A stretch of DNA of 64,000 bases. Source: Clitoria ternatea. Taxonomy: Eukaryota > Streptophyta > Magnoliopsida > Fabales > Fabaceae. The notes under the pieces were generated by a model. The model did not search any database. It was not told the DNA's origin and saw only the letters and a program-made list of their open reading frames with translations. The DNA lies in contig CM075675.1 in the NCBI GenBank assembly GCA_037962975.1, positions 30,568,501 to 30,632,500 on the forward strand. Direction: 5' to 3'. Below, in pieces: positions 24,460 to 36,650 of the stretch. Each line of letters begins with the position of its first letter. The stretch's first letter is position 1. A program made the translations under genes and the position numbers.

Positions 24460-24741
24460 AAATCGATTACCACTTGAGAGACAATCGATTACCAAGCTTC
24501 TATTTTGTGCATAATCAATTACCTCTTGATCCATAATCGATTACAACGCCTCTGTTTTAGGTCCAGGACGTTTCAATTTTTCACTAATCGATTATCATCT
24601 TCTCTTAATCGATTAGGACGATTCTATTTCTTCACTAATCGATTATTCAACTTCCCTAATCGATTACACACTGCACGAAACGATTTAAATTCCTCAGTAA
24701 CAGTGACCTAATCGATTACCTATGCCTCGTAATCGATTAGC
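24460..24741 (+). repeat. Second AATCGATTA array, between pol and the env-like ORF
   Basis: Nine exact AATCGATTA copies and one AATCAATTA variant (24512) occur in 280 bases, outside the LTRs. The variant again equals a CpG decay. The motif is therefore not LTR-specific but spread over the element's non-coding parts. Confidence 0.88.
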
Positions 24742-24960
24742 ATCGGTTCTGAGACAGTCAAACACTGTTTTCCAAGGCCTGCTCATTTCCTATTCCCATT
24801 CAACTCCTAATAAACCTCTCTCTCTCCTTTCTAAACCTACTTTTTCCTATAAATACATCCCTACTCATCTTCTCTTCTCACACTACCTCCTCCACTTCCT
24901 CAAGCCTCCAAAAGCTCTCACTCTCTTCTCATCTTCTTTGCCTCTCTTCTCTCCTTTACC

Positions 24961-26059
24961 ATGTCTTCCTCATGCAATGTCAAAAGGGCTAGGTCCTCCA
25001 TGGCCCAAGCCAACAACCCCCTAGATTTCTCTAGGTTCTTCTCTTCTCCTAGAGACCTTCAATACTTCATTAACAATTTCTCTGAGAAAGACATCATGAC
25101 CCCCCACTACACCATTGCTGAAACATTTGAGAACCATAGTCTCACCTTTACCCAATGCCTCTACCACTACAACCTTTTTCCCTTCCTCACCCTTAAGGAA
25201 GAGCTATACTATCCTGAACTCATCCGAGTTTTCTACTGCAACCTCAAACTTATCAATGGGGTGGTAGAATCAAAGGTCAAAAATGTGACCATCAAGCTCA
25301 CCAACGCCTTGCATAAATCTCTCTGCTGCCACTTAACGATGTAGAATTTGACGGAGGAGACCCTGAAGATGAATGGGGCTTCAATGCTCTCACTGCCCGT
25401 CAATCCTTGTGGAAGACTGATCGCCCAAGGAGCAACCACAAGCTGGTGGGACATTTGACCATGAATAACCGCCTCCTACACTTTTTCTTGGTCAAGATGT
25501 TGGTTCCCCGTGGTGGGAACTATGCTCTGGTGGAAGAGGATGATGTCCTCTTGATGTGGGCTATGCTGAACCACAAAGAGATAAACTGGGTTCAACTAGT
25601 CAAGTTCCACATGCGCCACGCAAAAGACCAACAAAAGCTTCCATACGCCATTCTACTCACCAAAATATTCAAACACTGTGGAGTAGACTTGGCTGGAGAA
25701 CTATCGCAGAAGGTGCCTCCACAAGCCTGCATTGGCATCATCACCTCACCAAGATGGGTCTTGTTTTTCTAAACGAAGCATGGTATTCAAGGATGGAAGG
25801 CTATCATGCCAACATTCCCTATGAAGCTCCTGCTGATGAGCCAGCCCCTCCTCCTCCTGCACCTCAAGCTTCATCATCTGCCCCTGCTGACCCATTTGCA
25901 TCTCTCTACGCTCACCTTGACCGCCGCTTCGACCGTATTGAAAACTCTCTTCAAGAGTTTTCCATGACTGAGCAGCAGCATTTTGAGATGATGCAACAGC
26001 GTTATGAGGAGCTGTCACATCAAATCTCTGAGCTTAGATTTTTCAACCCGGATAACTAG
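24961..26059 (+). pseudogene. Sirevirus env-like / plant transposon protein ORF (frameshifted)
   Basis: The reading starts with ATG at 24961 (MSSSCNVKRARSSMAQ, DFSRFFSSPRDLQYF) and continues in another frame from about 25335 (WKTDRPRSNHKLVGH, LVPRGGNYALVEEDDVLLMW). It moves to a third frame near 25760 (proline-rich PAPPPPAPQASSS, then a coiled-coil-like tail with DRRFDRIENSLQEF). The last frame ends with TAG at 26057. The body looks like the family of putative plant transposon proteins found after pol in Sireviruses, sometimes called env-like. I see no signal peptide or membrane helix, so an envelope role is doubtful. At least two indels break it. Confidence 0.7.
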
Positions 26060-26206
26060 ATCCGTTTTTATGCTTTGATCATTGTGCTTTCTATTTTTAT
26101 GCATCAGTTTTAATCATTTCCTTAATGTACTTTCCCTTCAGTTATTCTGAATAAAATTTGTCTTTCTCCATATGACTTTAATTGCTTTATTGTTTTTGAT
26201 GATTCC

Positions 26207-26545
26207 AAAGGGGGAGAAGCAATAGTTTGTTCATCTGTTTTGACTGCTAAAACAAATGCTTAATTATCTGGTATTATCTCCAAAGGCATATATTCTTAAA
26301 GATAGGGGGAGATTTAGTTGTTTAAAGAGATAATGTTGTAAGGGATAACACTTAAGAGATAACTTGTAATCTAATTAGATGATTCATTTAAAGGATAAGG
26401 CAGACTCTGAAAATCTGATTAAGAGATAAGATATTATGCAGAATTCAAATGTTTTTGCATAAATAAAATTAGAGATAAAAATTATTGTTTAAACTAACAA
26501 TCCTCAAGAGATGAACATTGTTGTCATCATCAAAAAGGGGGAGAA
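26207..26545 (+). promoter_or_regulatory. Three polypurine tracts before the 3' LTR
   Basis: AAAGGGGGAGAA (26207-26218), AGGGGGAGA (26304-26312) and AAAAAGGGGGAGAA (26532-26545) share the same core. The last one touches the 3' LTR and is the plus-strand primer site. Repeated tracts are described for Sireviruses. The region between them is AT-rich and non-coding. Confidence 0.85.
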
Positions 26546-28006
26546 TGTGTTTTGAATGTGATTACAGGTTCAAGGATTTTGATAATGACAAAGCACTCTT
26601 GAAGAATTCCTTGCAAAAACAAAGATATGGAATCAGACCCAGAAAAACTGCGCAGCTAATCGATTAGGGAGTCTCAGCTAATCGATTAGGCAGCTTCTGT
26701 TTTGGAACAACTGCATCAGAACAATAAGCTAATCGATTACAACATTTCAAACAATCGATTACAGAGCTACTGGAACTACAATAATCGATTACATACATAG
26801 TTTAATCGATTACCAAAACCAAAAATGGCATTAAAGGTATCAGGTATAAAAGCTAATCGATTAAGAGAATTCAGCCAATCGATTAGAAGGCTACTGGAAT
26901 TAATCTAATCGATTACTAAGACTATATAATCGATTACGAAGCTGCGAAGCTAAATTAAATGCATCAGGTATCATTGCTAATCGATTACAAGGCAAAGTTC
27001 AATCGATTACCAAGCTTCTGACTTGAATCTAATCGATTAGGCAATGGGAACTAATCGATTACATAGCGAACAAAGATGAAAAATTCAAAGTATAATCGAT
27101 TACAGCTTAAGGCATAATCGATTACGATAGTGGGAAAACACATATTAGTGGGAAACCAGCACATTTCTCCACCATTCCTTCAGACACCCACTACATGCAA
27201 CGGCTAGGAAGACCAAGGCACTCACCAAGCTCTGAAATGACTCTATAAATGCAAAAGGAACTCAAGCACAAAATATACAACAAGAAGCTATCAATCTTTA
27301 CTTACTCTTGTGCTTAGTAAGCCTTTATTCTTGTATTTTCTGAGATTTCATTTGTATATTCTCTCTTCTTGAGAGTTATAGATTTTAGAGAACTTTCACT
27401 TGCATATCTACTCTATTGAGAGAGTGACTTGCTTGTAAACACTACATCAAAACACCAAAGTTCACTCTAGGTTGAGTGGTTACAAAGGTTGGGGTTCAAC
27501 CTTTGGGATATTGTGAGATTGAGAGATTGGGTGGGGTTCCCTTATACTTGTGAGGATTGGGTTCTTGAGTGTGGGACACTAGAAAGCCGCAATTGCTCAA
27601 AGTTGTATCTCTAGTCTACAATAGTGGAAATCCTCTAAGTGAGTTGCTTAGAGGCGAGACGTACACCGGATTGGTGGAACTCGTTAAATTGGTTTACAAG
27701 CTCTTCTCCCTTACTCTTTTACTTTCATATACTGCGCTTAATTAGCTTGTGTTGATTGATTGTGACTTGCATACTTGAACTTGTTTAAATTGGTAAATCT
27801 TGAATACTGCACACCAAGTGTTTGTTTAATTGTTTCAGCTATATTTACTTTTGTTTTGCATTGCATATTTCATTAAACTTGATTTCACTTGCATAATCTT
27901 GTAAATTTGTATACAAGAATCAAGTTCAAAGGAATTCCAACTAAAAGTTTTAAAAACTCAATTCACCCCCCCCCCCCTCTTGAGTATTGAGGCCACTTGA
28001 ATAACA
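26546..28006 (+). repeat. 3' LTR of the Sirevirus
   Basis: It begins TGTGTTTTGAATG right after the polypurine tract and ends CTTGAATAACA before TTAAG. It holds sixteen exact AATCGATTA motifs (26656-27126). A run of fourteen C's at 27966-27977 and beyond replaces the C/T-mixed end of the 5' LTR. Confidence 0.95.
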
Positions 28007-28011
28007 TTAAG
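28007..28011 (+). repeat. Target-site duplication TTAAG, right
   Basis: Exact copy of the five bases before the 5' LTR (18068-18072). Confidence 0.92.
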
Positions 28012-28548
28012 TTTCTTAAATCATATTTTTTTAATCAAATTTACTCAATTTTTAACCAAACGGACACTAAAAGAATGAGGGTAGTACCTAGTAGCATAAT
28101 ACCCTTGTTTTTTTTCTTACAAGCAAAATATGAATTATTTTAATGAATTGATTTTAAATTACTATTATTTAATTATTTAATGATATTTTATCTTAAAAGA
28201 TATACAGTGTGATCATTTTAGATATTCTCTTTATAATTTAATATTACTTTTAGTTAATATTATATAATATTAAAATATACAGTCACATTTCTTTTAATTT
28301 CTCACGTTACAAAAAATAATTATAGTCACCTTTATTATTTTATGTATTTATCAATTTAATTACTTGTTCAATTTAAAAAACTGTAAAAAAACAGAAAATC
28401 ATAAATGTGGTTAAATAAGAAAAAGTAAAATTTATAACAATTACCATCAATTCATCATTTCAATTGATTGCAACATTTATTATCGTTTTACCATCAACAA
28501 CGACTTTCAGAAACAAACATCCATTTATAATTTATGTATTCAAAGATA
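28012..28548. other. AT-rich host or old-repeat spacer
   Basis: Continuation of the Sirevirus target region. AT-rich, no gene and no recognised element. Confidence 0.5.
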
Positions 28549-29419
28549 TGTCACACTCCACCTAGCTGGAACTAGGAATTTCAAGTTGATGTCAAGTCTT
28601 GGTCTCATTCCGGAATCAACTTACCACACAAAATACATTGATACTCACCGATTAATCCACCATTTGTTGATTTTAACAAATTGAACTCAATCCTAACTAT
28701 CCAGAAACCCAAAACACTATCAATCACACTAATTAAATAAACAGAGGATGATTCAACAATTTCTACTTACCGATTGTTCCCTGACGAGGGTCCTAGAAAG
28801 TAAATTTGAACCTCCACTGGTATTCATACACTTGAAATGGTCCCTACGAACATGAATTTAAAATAATTGAAATGTGATTCAAGAAATAAGGCCAAACCCC
28901 CATTGGGTTCTTAGGAACCTTATCTTCACAATGTAAAAATGGAGAAGGAGAAGCTTGCAATTCCAAGGTCCTTGCACATGTGGGAGAAGAGAAATGAGGT
29001 TGATGGAGCTTGCCTTACTTGCTATGGAGAAGAAGTAGATGATGGTGGAAGGTGGATCCGTGGAAGAAGGAGAAGATGGAGTGGGAAAACTTGTCCAGAT
29101 TGACAATGGTGGAATAAAAGAAGCGATAGAGGTAGCGGGAAGATGACTTGTTTTGGAGGTGGAGAAGGAGAATAGGCTTTCATGTTTTATTCCTTTCTTT
29201 GTCACATGGAGAAAGAAGAGAATGGAATTTTAGTTTAAGAGGAATTAAGGGCACTTTGATCATTTATCAATTTAATTACTTTTTAAACTTAATTTGGTAA
29301 CTTTAAGTTACCTTAAATTTAACCAGCTTAATTCATAAATTAACATATCTTATTTTTTATTCCAATTAATTATTTGATTAATAATAATTTAACCAATAAT
29401 TAAAAATTAGAATGTTACA
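28549..29419 (-). mobile_element. LTR-like fragment R4 (about 870 bases)
   Basis: On the minus strand it starts TGTAACATTCT at 29419 and ends GGAGTGTGACA at 28549. The middle has the same layout as R1-R3: CT-rich leader (near 29150-29200) and CGGTAAGTAG phrases (about 28770), but it is much shorter. The flanks AGATA and AAATT do not match, so a deleted or recombined solo LTR of a related family is likely. No gene: the open frame 29205-28879 is low complexity, Ser/Pro rich. Confidence 0.5.
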
Positions 29420-30303
29420 AAATTATTTTATTTTTATTTTATATTAAATATTAAATTTTTATTAGAAAACAAAGAATATATTAAAAATATGTTAAAGATA
29501 ATCTAATTTTCCTTTATTTGATGGTGTCATTTCCCCTCTTTTTCTTACCAACTTAACTCGTCCTTTTCCAATTTAAAATAACATTAATGGCCTAATGCCC
29601 CTTTTCTCAGTGTTCAATCTACTGCAGCTGTTTTCCCCTTTATTTTACCTAATCTCTATCAATAGCTAGCTGTGCTTGTCACAGGAAGAAATTGAACTTA
29701 ATAGCCCAGTCACAAACAAAGATTATTTATAACAGTATGCGCAATAATTTCACTTGTGATAACAATTTAAAATAAAAACTTAAAATTAATATAAATGTAA
29801 TCTGTTGTGATTTTTAAAATAAGATTAATAAAAAATTTAATGAAAAAATTTCAAAATAACTTCACAATGTTTATAATTCAGATTTTTAAGGTGTATTCAA
29901 AACATATTTTAAAAAATAAAAAAATTGGGTACGACAAGGAAAGTTGACACCATTAATGTTGCACTCCAAGACAACCCATATATCTCTCTACAATAAGGAA
30001 ATAAGAGTAGTGATTCAACCTACAAGCAAGTTGAGATGGATTTAAAAGTTGTTATATAATAATAGAAAAATTTTAGATTTTTGGATTAACAATTTAGTAA
30101 ATTGTAATATATAGAAGTTTTAATTTTAATATAATTATTATACAAATATGTGATAATAGAATTTTTATTTTTTAAACATCGACACATCACCTCAATACTA
30201 TTATTAGATTATTTTATCATCTATTCCTATTATAGTTAGTGAAAAATTAAATTAAAGTTAATTTAATATTATATTGATATTGTTCAACCTAAATATGTGA
30301 AAT
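29420..30303. other. AT-rich spacer, no gene
   Basis: No coding or structural signal seen apart from AT-rich sequence. Confidence 0.5.
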
Positions 30304-30560
30304 GATTTTGTTCACACAAAGAGTATATGACACAAAATCCTAGAGAATTCTTCTAGGGATTAGGTTTACTATTTCTCAATAATATGTCACTTAGTCATCA
30401 AGTACATACACGAGCCTTATTTATATAAGAGTCGGCTCTGGGGTGAATCGGTCTAGGCCCACTAAGCTATGGCTAAAATATAAATGATTATCTGCTAAAT
30501 AAACAGAGGACCCAGTGGGACCTTGTGGGGCCTTCCCCCAATCCTCGGGGGGAACAGATT
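30304..30560. repeat. Fragment related to the start of element A
   Basis: From TGTTCACACAAAG the text runs parallel to 38433-38700. Shared phrases are ACACAAAATCCTAGAGAAT, TATTTATATAAGAG, CCCACTAAG and ATCTGCTAAATAAA (with small differences). It stops after GGGGGGAACAG. It is probably a truncated LTR of the element-A family. Confidence 0.65.
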
Positions 30561-30808
30561 TTAATTTTTATAATGCTACTATTAATCGTTTAATGAACTT
30601 TTTTACTTTACAATAAAAAATATATTATTTATTTTATAAATCTCTTTATATTCAAAGTCAAGTTGTCTCGAGTGAGCACATAATTCATTCATCGCTTATA
30701 TGCATTGTAAGGCATGCAAATCGAGATCAACAACATCAAAATTTAGATAATCATAGCGTACTTAAATTTCCATTAACTACTTGGATTAGAGTTTAGCCTA
30801 CCATATAA

Positions 30809-33800
30809 TGTAACATTTCAATTTTAATTATTAGTTAATTTTATTAATTAAATAATTAATTGAGAATGTTGAATTAATTATAGGGGGTGCGTTTATTTTT
30901 GGAAATCATCTGGGTAAGTTTTGGGTAACCTGAAGTTACTAGATTGATTTCAAAAATTGATTGAACGACGCGAGTTTACCATATCACCCTCAATTCCTTA
31001 ATTCTAATTTCACATTTTCCTTAATTCTAATTTCACATTTTCCTCAAATTCTCTTTCTCACTCTCGTGCATGTAAAGAAAGAAACAAAGCATTCCTTTCT
31101 TCTATTCTCTTCTCTAACCATGACATCACCTTCCACCATCACACCATCCTCTTCATTTTCTCTCAAGCTAAGGCAAGAATCAAGGCTTTATTTACTTTCC
31201 CTCTCCACGGGCAGCAGTAGAAAGGCATGGGTCCTTTAATTTCTCTAATTGCCAAGGTGATAAGCCAATAACCCATTTTCAGTTTTGCTCATTTCTTGAA
31301 CCACACTTCTTAATTTCTTCAAATTCATGGAATTTAGGTTGCTTTTAGGCTATTTTGAATCTATGAGCAGAATTAGGAAGGCTGGGGTTCTTCAATTTTC
31401 CTTGATAATGTAAGGTTTCAGGAACCATCCTCGGTTATGGTCCATCTAATTGAATTCTATCTTCAATTTATGTGTTTTGGTGGTTATAGGGTGCTTTAGA
31501 ACCATTTTAGAAGAGTGGCCAGCGTCGGAACCTTAAGGATTTGATTATGGAACCTGTCGACGATGTTCGGTAAGTAGTAACCCTTCAAAACTTTGTCGTT
31601 TTGTTAAATTGATGATATTAGTAATGTTTCAAGTTTTCGATAAGCTAGAAATTAATTAAATATCATGGGTTTGGTGATCGATTTATTATTTGGAGAGTTA
31701 TTGGTTATGTTAATGTAGGTTTTTGATTCTGAAATGTGACCAGAAATATAGGTTGACATTTGGGATCTTGGATTCTAGGTAGGAGGAGTACTATATATTT
31801 TAAATATATGAGTTATAAATGAATAAGGAATCTTGTATTTATTTATGATGATATATTTGATTGATATGGATGATGAAATCAATGAATGGTGATTGTATAA
31901 TTAACTTGGTAGTATACCTTATTTTTGTGATTGATTACCATTTATTTGATTGATGATTATAGAATTGGATGAATCTTCGCTCATATATTTGAATAATTGT
32001 TTTTTATGATTGATGATGTTGATAAGCTTGGGATAGCTTAATTAATAATGAGAATTGTTTATAACGGATGGTTGTGCATAGCATTTACATAAGGACGCAC
32101 GCAGGGCTGCGGGGGGCTTGTGATGTTAACCTAGACCCTATGACAGTTTCTCTGAATTCCACAAACTCCTTTGAGTGAGACTCAAGGCCGGCTCAGTATG
32201 CCATTATTAATGTACTGTTGTCACTGAGAGTGATTGGTGTTGCAAAATGGGTGAGCAGTTTAGTATCAGAAAACGATCGAATAAGTTGAGAGAATTTTTA
32301 TATATTGCAATATTAATCTCATCATTATAGTCGGCTCTACATGCATATGCATTAGTGCTATGAGACAACCATTTAAAAGTCGTGGGGTAGCTATTAATGA
32401 TGAATTGAGCTCTATAAGGCAACCATGGATGTTTGACATTATGTGATATATATCCGGATTGAAGTATATGTATGAATATATGTTAAATGGCAATGTTATG
32501 ATGATGAATTGATAAATTAATGAAATGTAAGGATTATGATGATGATGGATTAAATTGTACTTGAGCTGGATAGGTATTTGTATATTGGGCTCATTTGTTT
32601 AAACTTATTTTAAAAGATAAGTGTTTTTTAATTAAAAAAGTATATATTTTAAATTTTAATGTGTTTATTTAAAGTTTTAAAAATAAACAGAACCTGAAAA
32701 TAAGCAGATTTTTACTTATTTTAAGAAGCAACTTTGATCTGCTTATTAAAAAAGTACTTATAAATAAAGTACTTTTTAAAAAGAACTTAAAAATAAACTT
32801 AAACAAATGGACCTATTATAGCAAATTCAATTTTGTATTTGTCATTTAACATATATATGCTCACCCCTGCACCAATTTTTAACATTGCAGTGAACTTGGA
32901 TCAAGAAAAAGATTGGTAAACATCTTGTGAGGTTTGGTTAAAAATCCTTTGGAAGGATTATAGTATAATTGTATATGTTAGTATAACTTTTGTGTTATGT
33001 ATAGCCTTCGTCGATTCTTTTAGTTCTATTGTATATCACGGTGTAGTGGTTTAAGTATATGATAACCTCGTTAGAGGTTTAGAATTTATTTTGAAACCTA
33101 TACATATATAAGCAGTGATGATTAAATAGTGTTAATTATGTCAGGAATAGCATCATATGATGATATGTTATTGAATTTGGATTATGGGTAGGTTTTGCTA
33201 GATGACATTAAGCATATAATGTTATAATTGATAAGTATACGATGATAAATGTAGCGTAGCATTGAAGTTATGATTTAGTATGTGGAATTGTGAGAATTAT
33301 GCATCAAATAAGGAACTGAACATGCCAAAATGAGATATGTAAGGTTGTGGAACCCCCGTAGAGGTTGGATAGCTTCTATGATGTATTTGAATTATGTTAG
33401 ATTTGGTTTGGACCAAATTGGATAAGAATTGGTAGGTTACGTTGGTGTAAATGGCCTAAAATAGGTAAAATAAACTTTTCCGCATATCTCCCCCATTTTT
33501 TAGAATTTTTGAGTACGACCGGACTTATTAGTTCATTATTGAATTGTATATGTTGCCTATAAAATTTGGTGAAGATTGCGTAAGTATATGTTAGGTTTTG
33601 AGGAGTTGGAAGCACTAAGTCTGTCATTGTTTCAACATTAAGTCTGATGTTACTATTTTTATTTTGAGTCTGCTGCTGTTTTTGTACTAAGTTTGTTTTT
33701 ACTGTTTTTATTTTTAGTTTATTGTTGTTTATGGACTAAGTCTGTTGTTATTGTTTTTGTTTTAAATTTGTTGTTTTTGTACTAAGTCTATTGATATTAT

Positions 33801-33965
33801 TTTTGTTTTGAGTCTGCTGTCACTTTTGTACTAAGTTAGTTGTTACTTTTTCTGTTTTGAGTCTGTTGCTATTTCTGTATTTAAGTTTATTGTTATTGTT
33901 TCTGTTTTGAGTTTGTTGTTGTTTTTGTATTAAATCTAATGTTACTGTTTTTATTTTGAATTTGT
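30809..33965 (+). mobile_element. Third copy (R3) of the 3.1-kb LTR family, cut by a hAT element
   Basis: It starts TGTAACATTTC at 30809 with TATAA before it. It follows R1 in order: CT-rich leader near 31080, CGGTAAGTAGTAAC (about 31569), CACTGAGAGTGATTG (about 32222) and TTTTTGAGTACGACCGG (about 33507, compare 15968 in R1). The 3' end was not found, since the hAT sequence begins at 33966. No coding capacity: the frame at 30961-31239 is in the leader and is not a gene. Confidence 0.65.
33610..33964 (+). repeat. Degenerate tandem repeat in R3
   Basis: A unit like TACTAAGTCTGTTGTTACTG plus TTTTTATTTTGAGTCTG is repeated about six or seven times, at a spacing near 55-60 bases, with many substitutions. 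It takes the place that the CGCTTGAGCG array has in R1. Confidence 0.7.
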
Positions 33966-36650
33966 TAGGGTCAAAACGGGTCAGGCCCATCGGGCTGGCC
34001 TGCCAAACCTGTTAAATTTGACGGGGTGAACACTATTTTTAAGCTCGCTATCCTGCCATAGCCCGACCCACCAGCTTGACGGGAAAATGAGTAAACGGGG
34101 TGGGCTGGCCTGTTGAGCCCCCGCATGTATATATATATTTTAATTCAAATTATAAAAAAAAGGGTTTGAACTTAGACTTGTTTTGGCCTGTTGAAAATTT
34201 AATTTCAGATAAGGTTTGAGTGAAATTTCATGATTTCAAATAGGGATTTTAATTTCATTTTGCTCTTTTCTTTGTGCGGCACAAAGAAGTACCTCCTCAA
34301 TCACGATTTCACGATTCTTGATGAAGCTGGGTGCATGTTGGACCTGAACTCGCAAAGGGAACTGCTTGCTTAAAGCTGCTGCGTGACGTGTGCTATCCAA
34401 AGTTGTACGTGTTGAAGGGAAGGGAATAGGACTGCCTCTCTGAGTGCGTGACTACATCTCTGCTCTGCGTGGCTTCTTGTCCGCTTGTGTTGGGAGCTAT
34501 GAAATAGTAGCTAAATGTTTTGCCATTCTATTCAGCGAATGTTGTGTCCACTTGTGCTTGAATGTTGTGCGTAGCTCCAATATACTTTAATATATATTTA
34601 TTTCTGTTCAGCGAATGATTTTCCAAATTGCCATGTTCAACGAATGATTTGCCTGCCATGCATAAATATATTTTTGTTTAATGCTTGTGTTTGAATAATG
34701 TTTATGGTATATTATTTCTATTGAATGCTTTTGGTATATATATATATATATACATTTCTATTCAATGCTTGTGTTAGTCATATAAATAAGTATGAACTTG
34801 TATTTTAATATAAATCAGTATTTTAACATAAATGAATATGAATTTGCTAATAATATCAATCACGGTTATTAAAAAACTTCAAATTTAGTACAAAAGAACA
34901 CGTTCATAATTGCAGTTGTTTATCCATATTTTTTTTGGTACAAAAGAACTTCAAATTTTTTTAATAAACTACAGTTGTTCATAATTTTTTTGGTACAAAA
35001 GAACTTTAAATTTGTTAATAAACTATAGTTGTTCATAATTTTTTTTTGTACAAAAGAACTTCAAAGTTTGAATTCAACATTAGTTACCCTACCCTAAATG
35101 ATTAAATAATTGAACATCATGTTGCTTTGTTTCTATAACATTAAAATATGGATTCCATAACAAGTAAACCACTATTGTCTGGTGATGAGATTCAAGAAGA
35201 AATTACTTTGGAAACTAAAGAGAAAGAATCTAAAGAAATTGAACCTGCTGCTACTAAAAGGCCTAGAAAGTTAACTTCTGATTGTTGGAAATATTTTACT
35301 AAGATTGGAAAGGATGCAAGTGGGAAAGAGAAAACACTTTGTAATTGGTGTTCTATTGAGTTTGCTATTAGTGGAAAAAGATATAGAACCTCTCATTTAA
35401 ATCATCATATTGAGAAGTGTAAAAAGATTAAATTTGAAGATGTTGGTCAAATGATGGTTGACATGGAGGGAAAATTAAAGTATAGAAAGATAGATAATTT
35501 TATAATCCGTGATAAGTTGGTTTGTTTTATGGTAAGGCATGATTTGCCATATAATTTTCTTGACTATCCTGAGCTTTGAGATTTGTTACAGTGTGCTAAT
35601 TTTGATATTGTGTCTGTAACTAAAAATACCTCAAAGAGTGATATTGATAAGATGTATTTGAGAATGAAAGAAAATCTCAAAGTGGACATGAGAATAATTC
35701 CTGGTAGGATACCATTGTCATCTGATTTATGGACATCGATTAAAACTGAAGGTTATATTTGTTTGACTGCTCATTATGTTGACAAAAATTAGAAGTTAAA
35801 TAGCAAAATTATTAATTTTTGTCACATGCCTCCTCCTCACACTGGTTTTGAGTTGTTTAAGAAAATCAATCAATTTTTGAATGACTAGGGAATACAAGAC
35901 AAGATTTTTTTGATTAGTTTTGATAATGCATCCACAAATGATGTTATGGTGCAAACTTTAAAAACGCAGCTTGTGCTTCAGAAGTCATTGTTATGTGACA
36001 GAGAGTTCTTTCATGTGCGGTGTTGTGCACATATTTTAAATTTAATTATGCAAGATGGAATGAAAGTAGCACACACTACATTACATAAGCTTAGGGAGGG
36101 CATCGAACATGTTAAGGGTTCAAAGAGTAGGATGTTGAAGTTCAAGGCATGTATGCAAAATATTGGTGTTGTTGAGAGTTGTGGGTTGAGTTTAGATTGT
36201 GTTACAAACTCAAGCTTTTTGATGCTTCGAAGTGCTCTCAAGCATCAACTTGTGTTTGTCAACTTATATTTGGATGATGAGACTTATACATCTAGCCTTT
36301 CACAAGATGTGAATAGAAAAGGGCTGAAAAGATATGTAAGTTCTTACAACCATTCTATGATATTACTACCATAATTTCTGGTACGTCTTATACGACTTCC
36401 AATATGTATTCTTTTACAAATTTGGAAAGTCCAATCTGTGTTGCTTAATGCCATTAGAGATGAAGATGATGCTATTAGAAGGATGATTGTCAAATTTCAA
36501 AAACATTGGATGAATATAGTGTTGTGCTTGCTTTTGGAGCAGTGCTTGATCCACGGATGAAGTTAGAAACATTGGGATTTTGCTATAAAAAAATTGATTC
36601 ATCTACCTCTAAAAGGAAGTTGGAAAACATTGGGATTTTGTTAAGATCAC
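33966..36650 (+). mobile_element. Decayed hAT-family DNA transposon
   Basis: The left end, TAGGGTCAAAACGGGTC at 33966, has the look of a hAT terminal repeat. A transposase relic follows at 35148. A matching right terminus is not found, nor an 8-base duplication, so the right end is approximate and probably deleted. Between the end and the relic lies ~1.1 kb of AT-rich non-coding sequence with a TATATATA run near 34740. Confidence 0.6.
35148..36640 (+). pseudogene. hAT transposase relic (BED zinc finger, RICESLEEPER-like)
   Basis: From ATG 35148 one frame reads as a zf-BED hAT transposase to 36374. The BED finger is SDCWKYFTKIG, LCNWC and SHLNHHIEKC. Catalytic-core wording is DLWTSIKTEGYICLTAHYV, FDNASTNDVM and CCAHILNLI. 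Stops lie at 35577 (TGA), 35790 (TAG) and 35886 (TAG). After 36374 the family wording continues in other frames (VVLAFGAVLDPRMKLE near 36515). The region that should hold the RWNST motif is altered and the C-terminal dimerisation domain is missing. It cannot be functional. Domesticated hAT proteins exist in plants, but the stops argue against that here. Confidence 0.82.

Larger units (their letters stand above)
18073..28006 (+). mobile_element. Complete Ty1/copia Sirevirus-type retrotransposon (9.93 kb)
   Basis: The element has two LTRs (18073-19532 and 26546-28006) and a TTAAG duplication (18068-18072 and 28007-28011). It also has a Met-tRNA primer site, three polypurine tracts, gag, protease-integrase-RT-RNase H, and a further ORF between pol and the 3' LTR. 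An extra env-like ORF, two zinc knuckles in gag, repeated palindromes and several AGGGGGAGA tracts are hallmarks of the Sirevirus (SIRE/Maximus) lineage. By eye the LTRs differ at roughly 25-30 of 1460 positions, so it is not brand new. Pol has three stop codons and the env-like ORF is frameshifted, so this copy cannot make its own full set of proteins. Confidence 0.93.

Noticed and set aside
28879..29205. Ser/Pro-rich 108-codon frame
   Set aside because: Lies within LTR-like fragment R4; low complexity and not seen as a frame in the related copies.
30961..31239. 92-codon frame starting at a good leader
   Set aside because: It is the CT-rich leader of R3; the matching regions of R1 and R2 have no such frame.
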